Source: Rhabditophanes sp. KR3021 (Eukaryota; Nematoda; Chromadorea; Rhabditida; Alloionematidae). Taken from it: 64,000 bases of DNA. Positions 42,403 through 54,491 of this stretch are shown one piece after another. The stretch covers positions 7,130,001-7,194,000 of the forward strand of contig CAUJLY010000006.1 in NCBI GenBank assembly GCA_963281155.1. Direction: 5' to 3'. The notes under the pieces were generated by a model, which did no database searches, was not told the DNA's origin, and was given only the letters and a program-made list of their open reading frames with translations. A program made the translations under genes and the position numbers. The stretch's first letter is position 1, and every line of letters begins with the position of its first letter.

Positions 42403-43805
42403 TTTTAAATCAAGTTTGTGGATTTGACTGAAAAGAATAAAATTGTTATAAATTTTAGATCCGAATACAAATTGATAGAATAAATAGACGCAAACGACAA
42501 TACAAGAGTGTCAATAAGTATAAAATGTACATATAACCAGGTAGCAGTGCTTTTAAAAAAATGTGAATTTAAAAACTATAAACAACATTACAACTAAACT
42601 TTATGGTAACCTTGCACCTTTTCTCTTTATCTATCTCTTTTTTTGCTCAAGACATATATATTAAATAATGGTCGATGTTCATGGAGGAGTGAAGAATGAA
42701 TGTTGTTTAAAATCCAGCAAATTTAAAAATATACGCAATTTTATATAAAGAGTATGATGAAAACAAGGTTAAATGCACACATAGATAGTTAGAGTAAGCG
42801 CACGTGCTTTGCATGCATGTGTGACATCCCATTTTGATACTTTGCCATGATGTGATGATTTTTGGTATTACACACAATACATGACATAAATAAACCAAGA
42901 AGACCGTCGGCGTTGACGATCAACGGCGGAAGTATTTATTTCTTTCAATTATTAGACATGACGTGTTGTTTAGTGAATATAGAGTAAAATTGCCTTATGT
43001 CAACTCTGTTATACTATTTTAAAATGACGTAAATTTATTTACAACATCAAGATAATAAGCAATAAGTTGGTAACGATGATTCATCGGATTGATATCACCA
43101 AAATAACTATTTATACAACTTTATTACTAACAATCAAAAGCCAACCAAAATATTTCCTACTAATCAAATACAATTGGTATATATGCTTAGATATCAAAAT
43201 GAAGCAAACAAATATTCCAATAAGATTAATACATAAGTTTTTCATTAAAAATGCATATAAGAGTCACAGTTGATTTTTAAGGATAAATAGTCTTTAACCA
43301 TCATGTGGAATTAAGAATAATCGACTTGTCCCAAAAATATAGTGTTTTTTGGAAGCACATCGTCTACTTTATTAAAACCAAAACAACGCAGTAAATATAG
43401 TAGTGTCGTATTTTGATTTGTTTGTTGACATCGATTTGAGTTTAACAAAATAATATACAGTGTATTACACACGCATGGATAGGCACAAATGGGTACATAC
43501 AAACCGTGAATTAGCGTCAAATAAAAGTAAGATTGCGTAAAACATATTGAAATATATTGAGGACAAGGTTTTACTCATCATGCTTATGAAATGGAATTAA
43601 AAACACACTAGATATTTACGTTCTTTATTTATCTAAAATATTTTAACCCCTTCACAAAAACAAAACATATTTCCAAAAATGTAGCTACGAGTTCCAATAA
43701 CTTGATGAAACGTAGACATAATTGTAAAATAGTGGTATAAATAGTGGTTTAAAGTATAAATTATGAAGTTGGGTTAAAATAAGGTGAAGAACGTAATTTT
43801 ATATA
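42403..43805. other. Intergenic, 1.4 kb
   Basis: No gene recognised; open frames at 42707-42898 (-), 43067-43273 (+) and 43311-43520 (-) have no domain support. A short GC-rich inverted repeat at 42904-42929 stands out. Confidence 0.5.
42904..42929. repeat. GC-rich imperfect palindrome
   Basis: The sequence ccgtcggcgttga-cga-tcaacggcgg forms a stem with arms gttga/tcaac extended outward by mostly pairing G/C bases around a three-base loop. It is conspicuous against the AT-rich background, about 500 bp upstream of the kelch-like gene start. It could be a protein-binding site or a small hairpin. Confidence 0.45.
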
Positions 43806-46311
43806 TCATGCCTTTGGCACACTCGTTCCAGAATGTGCAAAGCTTCCTCTCTTTGGATTCGAATGGTGCGATGAAGCAGCAATATTTTCGTTGTTTTTAA
43901 TCGCTTGTTGTATCAATTGTTTTTGTTTGAGGGGTTTGGATGATTTTGTCTGAACTGTGCTAAGGTGTGGAATAATTTTTACTACTTTCCCTACAGCCTT
44001 TGTTCTTCCTTCCCTAAAAACAAGTCTAGTTCCAAGCCGTAGATATTCAGGATATCTTATGAAACGGAAGGTTATGGTATCTCGATCTCCAGTACGTAAT
44101 ACTTCTTTTTGCATGCTTTGAATTTGTGCTGTTTGCCTTGTTGATCCAACATGAACCATTGCTTGATAATTCAATGCGATTGTTGTCGGATGATGCAAAA
44201 TTAATACTTCTGCCTCAAACTCATAACAAGCAATCGGAGTAATTGAAGGTGATAACAAAGCCATTCCTTTTCTAACATTATTTCTTAATATTTTCCTTAG
44301 TGCAAATGAAGCCGTTTGACCGGATTTAACGGATGTTACAGGCATCCGCTTTCTATGAATAGATTTAATTGGCACCGAAATAAAATCTCCTACGGAATCT
44401 GGTCCTAGCAATAGGGTCTCGTTTAATGATATTTTTCCTGCCAAACATGTCCCTGAAACTACTGTCCCAACGCCATTAACCCAATAAACGTCGTCTATTT
44501 GAAATTCAGCAGGGCAATCATTGAACTTTGGTCGGCATAATGGAATAATATTGAGAAACTTTCGCAGCAACCCCAAATTAGATCCATTAACATTAGATAC
44601 TGGAAAATTGTTTTAGATATTGTACATTAAAATAAGCCGTATACCAACAGTTACTTTTAAGAAGAACATTTTTAAATTATGAATATTAGAACAACAATAA
44701 TTCCCTTTTGGCTGTGTCGTTACTACTTTGAAGTGAGCTTACCTCAATTATGTGACCCGAAAAGAATACCCGCACACGATTAGTGTGACAACTAAACTAA
44801 CTTAGGCATATCATTCATCACTTGTTAATGTCACCTTACATTATTATGTTGTACTTATCTGTTTTACTTTTAGCTTTAAATTACCTCACCGATTCTATAA
44901 TTTGTCTACCTGATTGTTTAGCACACCATCAGTGCAAACCTCACAAATAGATGCAATTAATTGTATATGTGTCTTTTAGATTAAGGGCCCTTAAAGTAAT
45001 ATCTCTTCGCTTTTTTATATTATGTTAGTTATATCAAAAAAACTAATCTCTACATTGTGTTAAACCATTGGTACCAACAATATTGTTTTATTCCGACTGC
45101 TCCTTCTCAATCATGAAAATGCCTGTGCTGTCGCTGACATCTTGATTAAAATGGTGTTTGATGTTAATATGACTTATGATGATTAATTTTACATATTTTG
45201 TACCCCTTTTTAATGTCATAAATGCATATTTTGTAACTCTTTTTAATGTCATAAATGCATATTTGGTCTTACCTTGGAAAATTGGACACACTTTGCCATT
45301 ATAAAAATGCATTGCACACTCTACTACATCTTCCTCTGTATTTACTATGATCGGTCTTTTACGAGCACCAGGAGATTTCATCATTTTATCAAGATTTTTC
45401 ATTGTTTGTGCTAAAATATTTTCAGGGCACATGTCAATTTTGGTAACAACTATAAATACTGGTACACTGAGAGATAATGCAAGTGATAAATGCTCTCTGG
45501 TTGTCCCAACTATTCCAGAATTAGATCCAACCATCAGCATAGTATAATCTGGCATATGACCGGTCATCCCAAAAATAGTTGTTTTCAAGTATTTTTCATG
45601 GCCAGCGAGATCAAGAAAAGTTATTACTTTGGAAGATTCTTTGCAAATGTGGATCCAATCCAAGTTCCCATTATGCGGATCAGGATTATTTACAATTTTT
45701 CCATGAATATCAAAACCGAGAATGTCATTTCCAATTGAGGAAGTCCTTCCAGTTTCAAACTCGTGTTTGTGTCTGAATAACTTTTGCCGTGCATGTCCTC
45801 TCCCATCATCTAAAGCATTGTGAGTCAATACTCCAAGCAACGTTGATTTTCCGGCATCTACATTACCAATGACGGCTATTTTAACTTCAATAAAATCAGA
45901 TTCCTCAGACAATTGTCTTAACAATACTACCTCTGTGACCAAATTATCTTTTAAACTTTTAGTTATGAGATGAGTCCCCTCGACATTAATATCTTTTAAG
46001 ATTATTTTATGATTGTTATTCGCAATTTCAAGTTCTTCTACACTCAATCCTTTACATTCGTCAGCCGCATTTTCAATACTAACTCCAATTTCAATCAAAG
46101 TTTCATTTTCTCCAGCCGTGATTAACTCCTTTAGATGTTCTTTATATCGGAGAATAGCACGGTCATTCATTCTTAAAAGAAATTTTGAATCCAACTTAGT
46201 ATCAACATCATCTTCCAACTTGTCGTCGTTGTCCATTATTAAAAAATCGTCATCGTCGTTATCATCGAACAAGGATGCCACGGCAGTAGCGTTATTTTCT
46301 TTTGTGGTCAT
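43806..46311 (-). CDS. cgp-1: GTPBP1-type translational GTPase
   Basis: Cytosolic GTPase of the EF-Tu superfamily; GTPBP1/2 are linked to delivery of aminoacyl-tRNA, ribosome rescue and mRNA decay. Two exons, 46311-45273 and 44599-43806, phase 1, encode 610 aa. G motifs: GNVDAGKST near residue 152 (G1), DLAGHE near 235 (G3) and TKID near 293 (G4). Downstream, [19 protein letters not shown] starts domain 2 and [13 protein letters not shown] with [28 protein letters not shown] forms domain 3, both characteristic of GTPBP1. The N-terminal ~45 residues are very acidic; the C-terminal tail is Lys/Ser-rich. The 673 bp intron is long for this window and the frame stays open ~60 codons past the donor. 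The cgp-1 symbol is transferred from C. elegans by family. Confidence 0.9.
45187..45272 (-). repeat. Tandem duplication at the start of the GTPBP1 intron
   Basis: Two copies of a ~34 bp unit (caaaatatgcatttatgacatt on the minus strand plus a variable part) lie directly after the donor. They translate as KYAFMTLKR repeats if the intron is retained. Confidence 0.6.
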
Positions 46312-47856
46312 CGTAAATAAATAGTTTAAATATGTATTAAACTAAACAACAAATAAATTAGTATTTTAATATTTTACATAAAAAAGCAAAATTGTTTACG
46401 ATTGGAAAAGCGCTCTTTGATCATCATATGATCTGTTAAAAAGTATGCAAAGTAACATATTATATTGACAAGGCAAACAAATAATTTTAGCAAGTATATT
46501 CTATAATATTATTAAATAATTACATAATCAGAAAGCTTGTATTTATATGGACTTCAAATTGCATCATTCTTATTTGTGAGAAACTTAATAAAAACAACTG
46601 TATAAAAATGAATGAGTGCACAATTTTAATTTCAAAATATATTTTGAAAGAAAACAATCCTAATAATGCGTCTAAAATTTCAACATCATGGGAAGGTTTT
46701 TAAAGTGATTATAGAACATCGTCTATAAAAGGAGTGTTGCCAAGGGAAATGAATATAAAATGTGTGCACTGGAAATCGTCACACTAGCAAAAATACTGCA
46801 ATCTGATTTTGAAACAAAAATATTACCTTTCATCAACAAAAATAAAAGAATGATTGATAACATCGGGTAAAAGTTAAATTGATCTTTTCTGAACATTTTC
46901 ACAAATGTCATGGGAACAAAGAGGAAATTGGTAACGAAATATATTTCTGTTCTAAGCTAGATACGAAGAGTGTCCTCTGTTTGAATGGCTCAATAAAGTA
47001 TGTATTTAGTTTAATATATAATACATTTTTAATGTAATCGGCACTAAAAATAACTGTATTGAGAATCCATAAACATTTTTGGGCTTTTGTGTATATTAAA
47101 ATGAATATCTTCAAGAATTGCTATTTACTGCTGATTTATAAATGAATATGGAGGACATGAACTTATATCTAACATAGCAACAAACATTCTAAGATTGAAA
47201 TTGAAAAATAAGAAAAGCGGTTTTAGATGCTGGAGATATTGCAAATATATACATTTATTTTGTGTGAATATCCTGTTTGACCACTTTTAACGTACCAGCT
47301 GAGCTTTGGCTATATTAGTTTTTTTAATTCAAGAGTAAGCATATGGTAAAGAATAAACGAACATCAACACATATTTACAAACAGAGGAATCGATATTGAA
47401 TCGAATATTGTAAAGTAAACTTGATAACCTCAAACGAGTATGACTACGGAATAAGTATTGAGAATATCTATAGTGAAATATCAATATTACCAATATACTT
47501 TTTGACATAACAAAGAGTTATTAATATAGTAATATCATTGTAATCATCAAAGAAAAACAAGGTGATTACTTTTCTTTGTTTCATAATTATCTTTTGCATT
47601 AAGTTATTATAAAAGATATCAATATGATTGCTTTCATTGTTCAAATATAGATTAATATGCCGATAAAATATAAAAATTACCGGTTAAATTAGTGATTAAA
47701 GCAAATCTCGAAATAAGTTCTTGGAATGTTTATTATTTCATTCTTGAAGATGAATTATTACATTTGACCTAAATATAAATAAGTATTTAAAGGATTTATT
47801 TTGATTTCGATGATACTTTTATTATTTATTGATAATAAACTTTCTCACGTCACACC
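46312..47856. other. Intergenic, 1.5 kb, no gene seen
   Basis: Divergent spacer between the GTPBP1 gene (-) and a C6-domain gene (+). The open frames at 46723-46911 and 46908-47114 (-) have hydrophobic, AT-driven translations and no support. Confidence 0.5.
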
Positions 47857-48341
47857 ATGCCTAAATTAATAATTTTATTTGGAATTACTTTATCCCTTAT
47901 CGGACACAGTTTAATTGTTAACGGTTGTTTGTCGACTATTTCACCCACGACTACAACAACCAAGCCACTTTGTTGTTCGCCTTTAACACTAGATTATTTT
48001 CCAAGAGTTGCACCAGTTCAAGGTTCAACTTCCTACGGATGGGATCAGTGTACGAGATTGACTCGCCAAGCTGAATATTGTCCTACTACTGGATATTTTA
48101 ATTGCTACGTATGCTTAGTTATTTTGTATATATGATTTTGTATTATTCAATTTTTCAGAAAGGTTCTGATACAGATCCAGAACCAGCACGTGTCAGTATG
48201 CAATTTATCTCAGGAACAAATACACTCGTTTATGAGAATCCCACAACAGCTTATAATTCTAAAGTGGAAGTTACCTGCACTGCGGGAAAATGGTATGTCA
48301 ATGGAAAAGGATTTAATAAAGTTGCCTGTTCTCAAAGATAA
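47857..48341 (+). CDS. Secreted C6-domain protein (nematode-specific)
   Basis: Two exons, 47857-48108 and 48159-48341, phase 0, encode 144 aa. A signal peptide (residues 1-23, LIILFGITLSLIGHSLIV) is followed by a Thr-rich spacer (SPTTTTTKPL) likely to be O-glycosylated. The rest fits the nematode C6 domain: CC near the start, QCTRL, EYCP, FNCY, then SVQF-like MQFISGTN, VEVTCTAGKWYVNGKGF and VACS at the end, with conserved cysteine spacing. C6 proteins are small extracellular proteins of unknown function, numerous in nematodes. Nothing appears disrupted. Confidence 0.8.
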
Positions 48342-48577
48342 TGTGTTACTAATAAATACTTAATAATTTAATTAACTAATTAATATATACACTTTATTCT
48401 AACATAAATTAATTTAATGGATTTATCTTCACTTTTACCTACACTTCTTTCTTTTATCATTGGATAAAACTGGAATAAAATAAGAATGAAACTAAAGCAT
48501 GTTTATTAAGATACCGGAAGATGAAATCTGCAAACGACACTATGAAGTCATTTTAGTAAATTTTAACTTTTTTGGTG

Positions 48578-49004
48578 ATGGCTAAATATTATATACTTTA
48601 TTTTGTTTTATTTATTGTAATAGAAAATTGTTTAGGACAGGTGAATGAGGGCTCTTCTAAACATCGTCCAGGGTAATTTTCAACTATTGTAGATTTAGAT
48701 ACATACTAATCAATTTTATAGTAAAAGAACTCAATTTGAACTTGATTTTGACTTACCACAAGAAGCACCAACAGCTCGCCGTATACATGAACAAGAAAAT
48801 ATTCCTTCCGCTGGCCCATCAAACTCTGAAAAACGGCCTACTTTCGATTCAGATCTCGCTATAAAAGAATTTGCTCAGTATGATGAAATTAACCAAAAAC
48901 ATAAAGTTCAGAAAAGTAAGAAAGTTAGAATGGAACAACCAGTAGAAAAAGTCACTCTTGATGATTTTGAAGGATTGGGTTCAAAAATGAGCAGCAGAAA
49001 ATAA
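48578..49004 (+). CDS. Small secreted, charged protein, unknown
   Basis: Two exons, 48578-48672 and 48722-49004, joined in phase 2 across a 49 bp intron, encode 125 aa. The N terminus is a signal peptide (YYILYFVLFIVIENCLG). The mature part is hydrophilic and highly charged without cysteines: KRTQFELDFDLPQEAP, KHKVQKSKKVRMEQ, then an acidic TLDDFEGLG near the end. No family is recognised. It starts only 236 bp after the C6-domain gene on the same strand, close enough that they could share an upstream region, but no operon signal was identified. Confidence 0.65.
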
Positions 49005-50159
49005 ATTAAAAATTTAGTTCCCTAATTTATACATATTAAATATTCCTTTTAAAATGATACTTAAATAAAATATGAGCATATTATTTATTAAAAAAATTAT
49101 TTTATCAAAAAATTGCAAAAAGTATGTAAACGGATAACTGAGTAAATTAACAATCGAACTTACATTGGTGTTTGGAATAATCTGGATAAGTGTTATTAAT
49201 AATAAAGATATAATCTTGAATAAAAATTTAAAGTGACATATGGGCAATAAGTATATGATACTTGAAAATAAACTGCATTAAAATGAATTAAGGCAAATTT
49301 CATTTCTTTAATTTTACGCAAAGATCATATTTTCAATTGCTGGTAGTGAGAATTGTGTTGAGAAGGTGATTTACAAAACCTATTTTTTATAATAATCTAA
49401 TTAAAGACAACTGAATGTAGCCAGATAAGACATGGAATTGTGTATAGAAATTGTCAATACAAAAATTCGTACTCAAAAATAAAAACGAATGAGTTACTTG
49501 ATAGTTAATCTTCTTCAAAATGACATTATAATTATCTTAATAGAAAATCAAGGCCAGTTCTATGTACAATTAACATTTGATTAATCGAAAAGCATTTAAT
49601 ATGTTGTTAAATCAACCAACAACTTTACATTTTAATAATTGATAAATACATATAAATGTAATACTCAACATATAAGAATGAAATATGGACAATGAATATA
49701 TATGTAAATAATAATCTTATTATGAAAATCAGCTAACAAAAGATTACGTAAATCCTAAAAAAGTATGTAGCGATTTCGGTAAATAAAAACGCATATTCCG
49801 ATTTAATTTTAACAATATTGGAAACCCTTGATTGAAGTACTTATTTTTTCTTAAGAACGACAGAATATCTCTTCTGTCTAAACCTCATGATGTAAATGAA
49901 TATATTTTTAAAACAAGAACATGGTGGAACATCATGTCTTTATCCAACTTATGTCTAATTCACTTCAAACTTGAAATATTAAATGCTAAAATGAGATACA
50001 AAAGAAATACTACTATTATTTTGGTCCGTACTGGTATGAATTAATAACATTACATTAAAGAGTTGGTGGAGTGTTAAGGCATTTGGTTGTATTTCGAGTC
50101 ATTGACATGATGACGTTCCAATCTTTTTAATAGCACTGCAAACACTGAGCATTGAATTC
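49005..50159. other. Intergenic, no gene seen
   Basis: AT-rich. Open frames at 49014-49247 (-) and 49832-50044 (+) are not supported. The right end borders a transposase relic. Confidence 0.5.
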
Positions 50160-50749
50160 TTAACTAATTGCATAGTTTTGTAAAGATCCAGCGGGGTTGC
50201 ATTTGAACATTACACCAGTACTATTCCATCTAATAATCATATCAAGATAAATTCGCGTCCCACCAAATGTTTTAAATAATCTCATCTTGTTTGCGGAGTT
50301 GAATAATTTAGCTAATTTTCTAACTCTTTGCAATAAAGGTGTAATATCATTTAATGCCTTCTGAACGGTAAGATTCAAAATATGACAACAACAGTGTGTC
50401 CAATCATTCTCTGAACATGTTTTTGCACAAGAGCTAGCACCACCGTCTGTTGTATAATAATGCAATTTATCTTTCTTAATTTCAAATTCTTCCAAAACAG
50501 TGTTTACCATATCTGTCAGATCAACTGCAGCAGTAGTTGCATCCAACTCCCGACATGTGAGTACTTAGTAAATAATACGTTTTATAAATTCACATAAAAA
50601 ATCGTAATAAAGAACTTTTTTCAGTGAGTTGTTTCATCAACTGAAAGAGAGAATTGTGAATCACCAATGTCTTTTTCCAATTTGTTTCTCATTTCGCTAG
50701 CTAGTTTAGGTATTACAACTGCGGAAAATACTTTGGCTGATGGGGGTTT
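50160..50749 (-). pseudogene. hAT-family transposase relic
   Basis: Two blocks of translated similarity on the minus strand. Block 1 (about 50749-50628) reads PSAKVFSAVVIPKLASEM... FSLSVDETTH, the N-terminal part of the hAT catalytic region. Block 2 (50546-50160) reads LHYYTTDGGASS, then NDWTHCCCHILNLTVQKAL, VRKLAKLFNSANK and IRWNSTGVMF, matching the W-x2-C-x2-H-LNL and RWNST parts of hobo/Ac/Tam3 transposases. The blocks are separated by a stop and ~80 bp without similarity, the zinc-finger N terminus and dimerisation C terminus are missing, and the frame ends early. It cannot be active. Confidence 0.8.
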
Positions 50750-51096
50750 AAATGACAATAGAGATCTTTAAATTAGTACAATTATTCGTAATGAACATAG
50801 CTAGAACACTTAAATGATATTATATATTCAAAAAAAACTATTTGTTTGAAGATCTGTTTCCAATAAAGTAGCTCTAATAGTCAATTTTTATATGGTCACT
50901 CCGAAGTCACTCTAAAGTCGCTCGAGTGAGCGGGCGATTTATTAATGATTTAATAAAGTCACTCAACTCATTCAAGTCGTTTGGTCGCTCAAGTAAGCGA
51001 CATTGTATATTCTTAAAGACAATTTAATGAATGTACTTTATTTGGATGAAAAGTGATGGAATGAATTAAGAAAATAAATTTAAGACTTTATGCCTT
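50750..51096. other. Short intergenic stretch, possible element end
   Basis: It lies between the hAT relic and the transthyretin-like gene. It holds a cluster of short repeats at 50895-51003 and otherwise AT-rich sequence without a gene. Confidence 0.5.
50895..51003. repeat. Cluster of GTC(A/G)CTC repeats
   Basis: The heptamer gtcactc or gtcgctc occurs about five times in ~110 bp (for example gtcactccgaagtcactct and agtcgctcgagtgagcg), with some copies inverted. hAT transposons often carry subterminal short repeats, so this may be the remnant end of the neighbouring relic. Confidence 0.55.
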
Positions 51097-51873
51097 CTAT
51101 ACAACTATTTCATTCTTTTCAGAAGTTTCTGACTCAACAGTGACATCAGATTCTTTTTTGGTAGAGGTTTCAATTTCTGGGGCCTCAGTTGAGATTACAG
51201 TTTCCTCATCTGTTGTGGGTGTTGTAATTTCCTCAGCTTCTGTGAAGGTTGTATTTTCCGTAGCTTTTGTGGAGATTGTAATTTCCGGAGCTATTGTGGA
51301 GGTTGCATGTTCCGCAGGCTTTATGGATTTTTCAAGTTTATTATCTCCAGTGGCGTTAAGTAATTGAGTAACAGGAGTTTCAGCAATATTTGCAGTCGTA
51401 ATTTGAAAAACTTTACTTCCACCTTTTTCATCCTTCTCTGGAGTTACTGATAAAACTTTGAGCTCATATGCTCTCATGAAATTTGTAAGTTCAATATCTG
51501 CGGCATGGACAACTCCTAGGTTTACATATTTACCGTAGGAAAGAAAAATGTCTATTTTTTTGGTTTTGTTTTGAGCAGTGCAATCATGGTTGAGTTTTAA
51601 GAATGGGGTAATTTCAAAAATTTCCGATTTGCTTCCACTAATTTCATACTCTCCATTTCTATTTGTAACAGTTTTGTTGAGAATTTGATCCCATATTAAG
51701 CTGTATTCCCACAATTCAATAGATAATCCAACGAATGCTGTTCCATTACAAAGCACTTTTCCTGTGATGTGTACCCTCTGTAAACGACCAACATCAAAAA
51801 ATCCATGAACAGTGAAAACAGATGCCAATATGAGAATTAATATAGTTCTTTTAATAGTATAACAGTTTGTCAT
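51097..51873 (-). CDS. Transthyretin-like (TTR family) secreted protein with Thr/Glu-rich tail
   Basis: Single exon of 258 aa. A signal peptide (residues ~1-24) precedes a nematode transthyretin-like domain (~30-135): RVHITGKVLCNGTAFVG, an IELWEYS strand, NRNGEYEISG and FLKLNHDC, with the paired cysteines typical of the family. TTR-like proteins are secreted, often bind hydrophobic ligands or phosphatidylserine (TTR-52 in C. elegans bridges dying cells to phagocytes); the function of this one is unknown. The second half is low complexity, made of TTPTTDEE and STEAPEIE-like Thr/Glu repeats, likely mucin-like and O-glycosylated, and is not usual in the family. No intron is seen. Confidence 0.85.
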   Translation of the reverse strand: MTNCYTIKRTILILILASVFTVHGFFDVGRLQRVHITGKVLCNGTAFVGLSIELWEYSLIWDQILNKTVTNRNGEYEISGSKSEIFEITPFLKLNHDCTAQNKTKKIDIFLSYGKYVNLGVVHAADIELTNFMRAYELKVLSVTPEKDEKGGSKVFQITTANIAETPVTQLLNATGDNKLEKSIKPAEHATSTIAPEITISTKATENTTFTEAEEITTPTTDEETVISTEAPEIETSTKKESDVTVESETSEKNEIVV

Positions 51874-52196
51874 TTGATAAATCTTGTAAATTATGAAAAA
51901 AGCTTTCTTAAATATTTGCTTTGTCTCATTAAACTACCGTCAATGCTTATATAATTATGTTATATATCGAAATATCGCAAAATAAACATTTTAAAAAGTT
52001 TTTATGTTTTGTATAAAATAAAAGATCAAGAAAACTACTATAGTGATCGTATAATTAAAAACCACTTAAGACGTTCTTCATTTAAACTTCAACATGAATT
52101 TATCATGCTAATTTAATAGGCAAATGACTTTTTGGTCAAGCCTATACAAGATAAATGCTTAATAACTTTAAAAATTATTTTTATTTAAAGACAAAA
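51874..52196. other. Short intergenic spacer
   Basis: About 320 bp of AT-rich sequence between the transthyretin-like and carboxypeptidase genes (both -); nothing recognised. Confidence 0.5.
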
Positions 52197-54054
52197 TTAC
52201 AAAGCATTAATATAAGTGAAAATTGAAATAACAAATAAGGTTGCAAAGCATGAGATATAAGTAAATATGCCTCCAGCTGCCCCTTTTGTTGTTGTACTTA
52301 ATAATGGATTTGGAGTTGGAGTTACTTCCATATTTGTCTCTGAGTAACTTGGACTATGTTGCATAAAGTTCGTAATCATTTGGTAGACTGGCCCAGGTCT
52401 ACTTAAAGGTACTAAATGACCAGCTCCTTTAACTGTAAGAACATCAATTTTTACATTGCTTAATTGATAAGATTGAACCCATCCAGCTGTCATTGTTCTG
52501 TAAATCCATCTATCTCTACTTGAAACAGTTGGTGCTGTTTTTGGCTTGGTAGCTTGGAATGCTTTGTATACTTTGTCAATAAATTTGGAATCTCCCAAAT
52601 AATTACAAACCTGTAGGTTAATTAATTAAAATGGTTCTTAAAATAATAAACTTACTGTATCGATGTCTCCATTATATACTAAAATTGTGAAGTTTGGATT
52701 CATGTTATTTTTGATAATACTAGCAAACTGGGTATCTTGGTTTGTGTATTTGACTTTATATTTGTTATATAAAGCATCATTACAATCAGCAAAAGTACGG
52801 TTAGCTTTTTTGAAAGAGCTATCAATGTTCCACGCCTTTTGATTATCTTCATTGTTGAAGTATTGGGTTACATAATTTTCTTGAAGACATGGATAACCAA
52901 ACTGATTATCGGTAGAGTCTCTATTGATGAAATCAGCAGTATTTCCTCCTAATGGGTACCTTGCAAATGGATTGTTTTTTGGATCCGCTACTGCAGCAGT
53001 TGATGGTTGAGTTTGCATTCTTCTGCGAGGTTTCTTGTCGAAATACGTTATAGCACTGCCTCCATAACAGTCTTGGTAAAAGTTGTATGGATCAAGAGAT
53101 GGATCTACTTCTTTTCCAATGATTGAGCTAAAGTGTTTTCCACATGCGGTATCATCAGGGCTAAAATCTAATTGGGTGGCTGATTTGAAATGCTGATAAA
53201 AATCACAATTGTCAACATCGCCATTGGCACAGCAATCTTTTTTGATAGCTGCCCATTCATCTAGTGAGAATCTTCCGTGATATTCTGACCACAAAACGAG
53301 GGTATTTTCAATTAGAGGAATATCCATGTAACCATTACCAATAGACATTCCTTGGAAGTTTTTATTTGGGAACGATCCGTCATTTATGCCCTGGATAATT
53401 TTGTCAGCAAGCATTGGAGCTGTGATTCCACCATAAGATTCGGCACCAATGAAGAAGGGTCTGTCTTTGTATTGTGGTTGGACATTTGTAAAAAAGTCAG
53501 TCAAAGCTTTGTAATTTTGTGAGAGTGTTTGATCGTCATTTGCATCACTATAAAAGACATTTTTTTTACTATAAGAGAATCCAGTTCCAATCGGTGATTC
53601 GAGGTAGAGAACATTGGCATATCTATTCCATGCAAAAACATTTTCATACAAAGTTGTTCCATCAGCATTCACATAAAATGGACCCATTCTGAAATACTTA
53701 GGTAAAAAGGCTTTAACTTATTTACTCACTCTTCAAATGCTCCTGACGAAAGTGAGCTGCATCCCTACAAATATATGTTAATATAAATCCAACGGCTACG
53801 CCAATTACCGGTCCTCCGCTCATCCATAAAAATAATGGCGCTTCGTCGGGATTGTTTTGTGCTGTTGCAAGCATGTAATGCATTTGCCAATCTCCGTCTT
53901 CACTGCCATTCAAATATCCGGAATATACATTAAAGTTTGTTTTGAAGATTAGACCAGGGACATTTTTTACTAAATCTCTGGTTGAAATAGCTCCATGCGT
54001 AATGGTGGCCACCACACAAAGTAGTACTAAGATGTAAGAAGAAATGATAGTCAT
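52197..54054 (-). CDS. Serine carboxypeptidase (peptidase S10), possibly GPI-anchored
   Basis: Secretory or lysosomal exopeptidase that removes C-terminal residues, related to cathepsin A. Four exons, 54054-53809, 53764-53730 (only 35 bp), 53688-52656 and 52610-52197, encode 575 aa. A signal peptide is followed by LWMSGGP|GCSSL, split exactly at an intron. The catalytic triad is visible: Ser in GAESYGG near residue 177, Asp in YNGDIDTVCN near 435 (split by the last intron) and His in GAGHLVPLSRPGPV near 501. A hydrophobic C-terminal segment (IFTYISCFATLFVISIFTYI) after a Thr/Pro-rich linker suggests a GPI signal or membrane tail, uncommon for soluble S10 enzymes. A tiny 35 bp exon holds the oxyanion-region GCSS sequence. 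Confidence 0.9.
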
Positions 54055-54491
54055 GATAAACTATTACTAGTACCTTGTAATACGAAGATGAGCTGAATGT
54101 CAAGTCTTATATATCAACTGATAACAGTGCCCGGTTAGAGTACCTTGCATAAAAAGTTCAATCCAAAGGTGTGTACATATGAAGAGATTAGAAGTCATGT
54201 AGTCTTCAGAGTCCAACTATCAATTTATACTTCTGATGTAATTATAAAGCTATTTGATTAAAGAGTAAAAGCCCTAATATGATAAAGCAGGAACAATCTA
54301 ACAAAATATTTGTGCAATACATTTTTATTAATTATATAGTCAAGGATACACAAATAAATTACCAAAAATCCGAATCGGATCATATAATAGACTAAAAATA
54401 CAAATATACATCTGGAGAACAAACTAAATACATTGGCAATTAAAATAAATAAACATGTATACAAATAGATAATTAACTTTTAAAACATCTT
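54055..54491. other. Short intergenic region, no gene seen
   Basis: Between the carboxypeptidase start and the VPS15 3' end, both minus strand. AT-rich; the open frame at 54258-54464 is not supported. Confidence 0.5.

Noticed and set aside
47857..49004. An operon of the C6-domain and charged secreted protein genes.
   Set aside because: The 236 bp spacing is compatible, but no SL2-type signal or other evidence could be seen.
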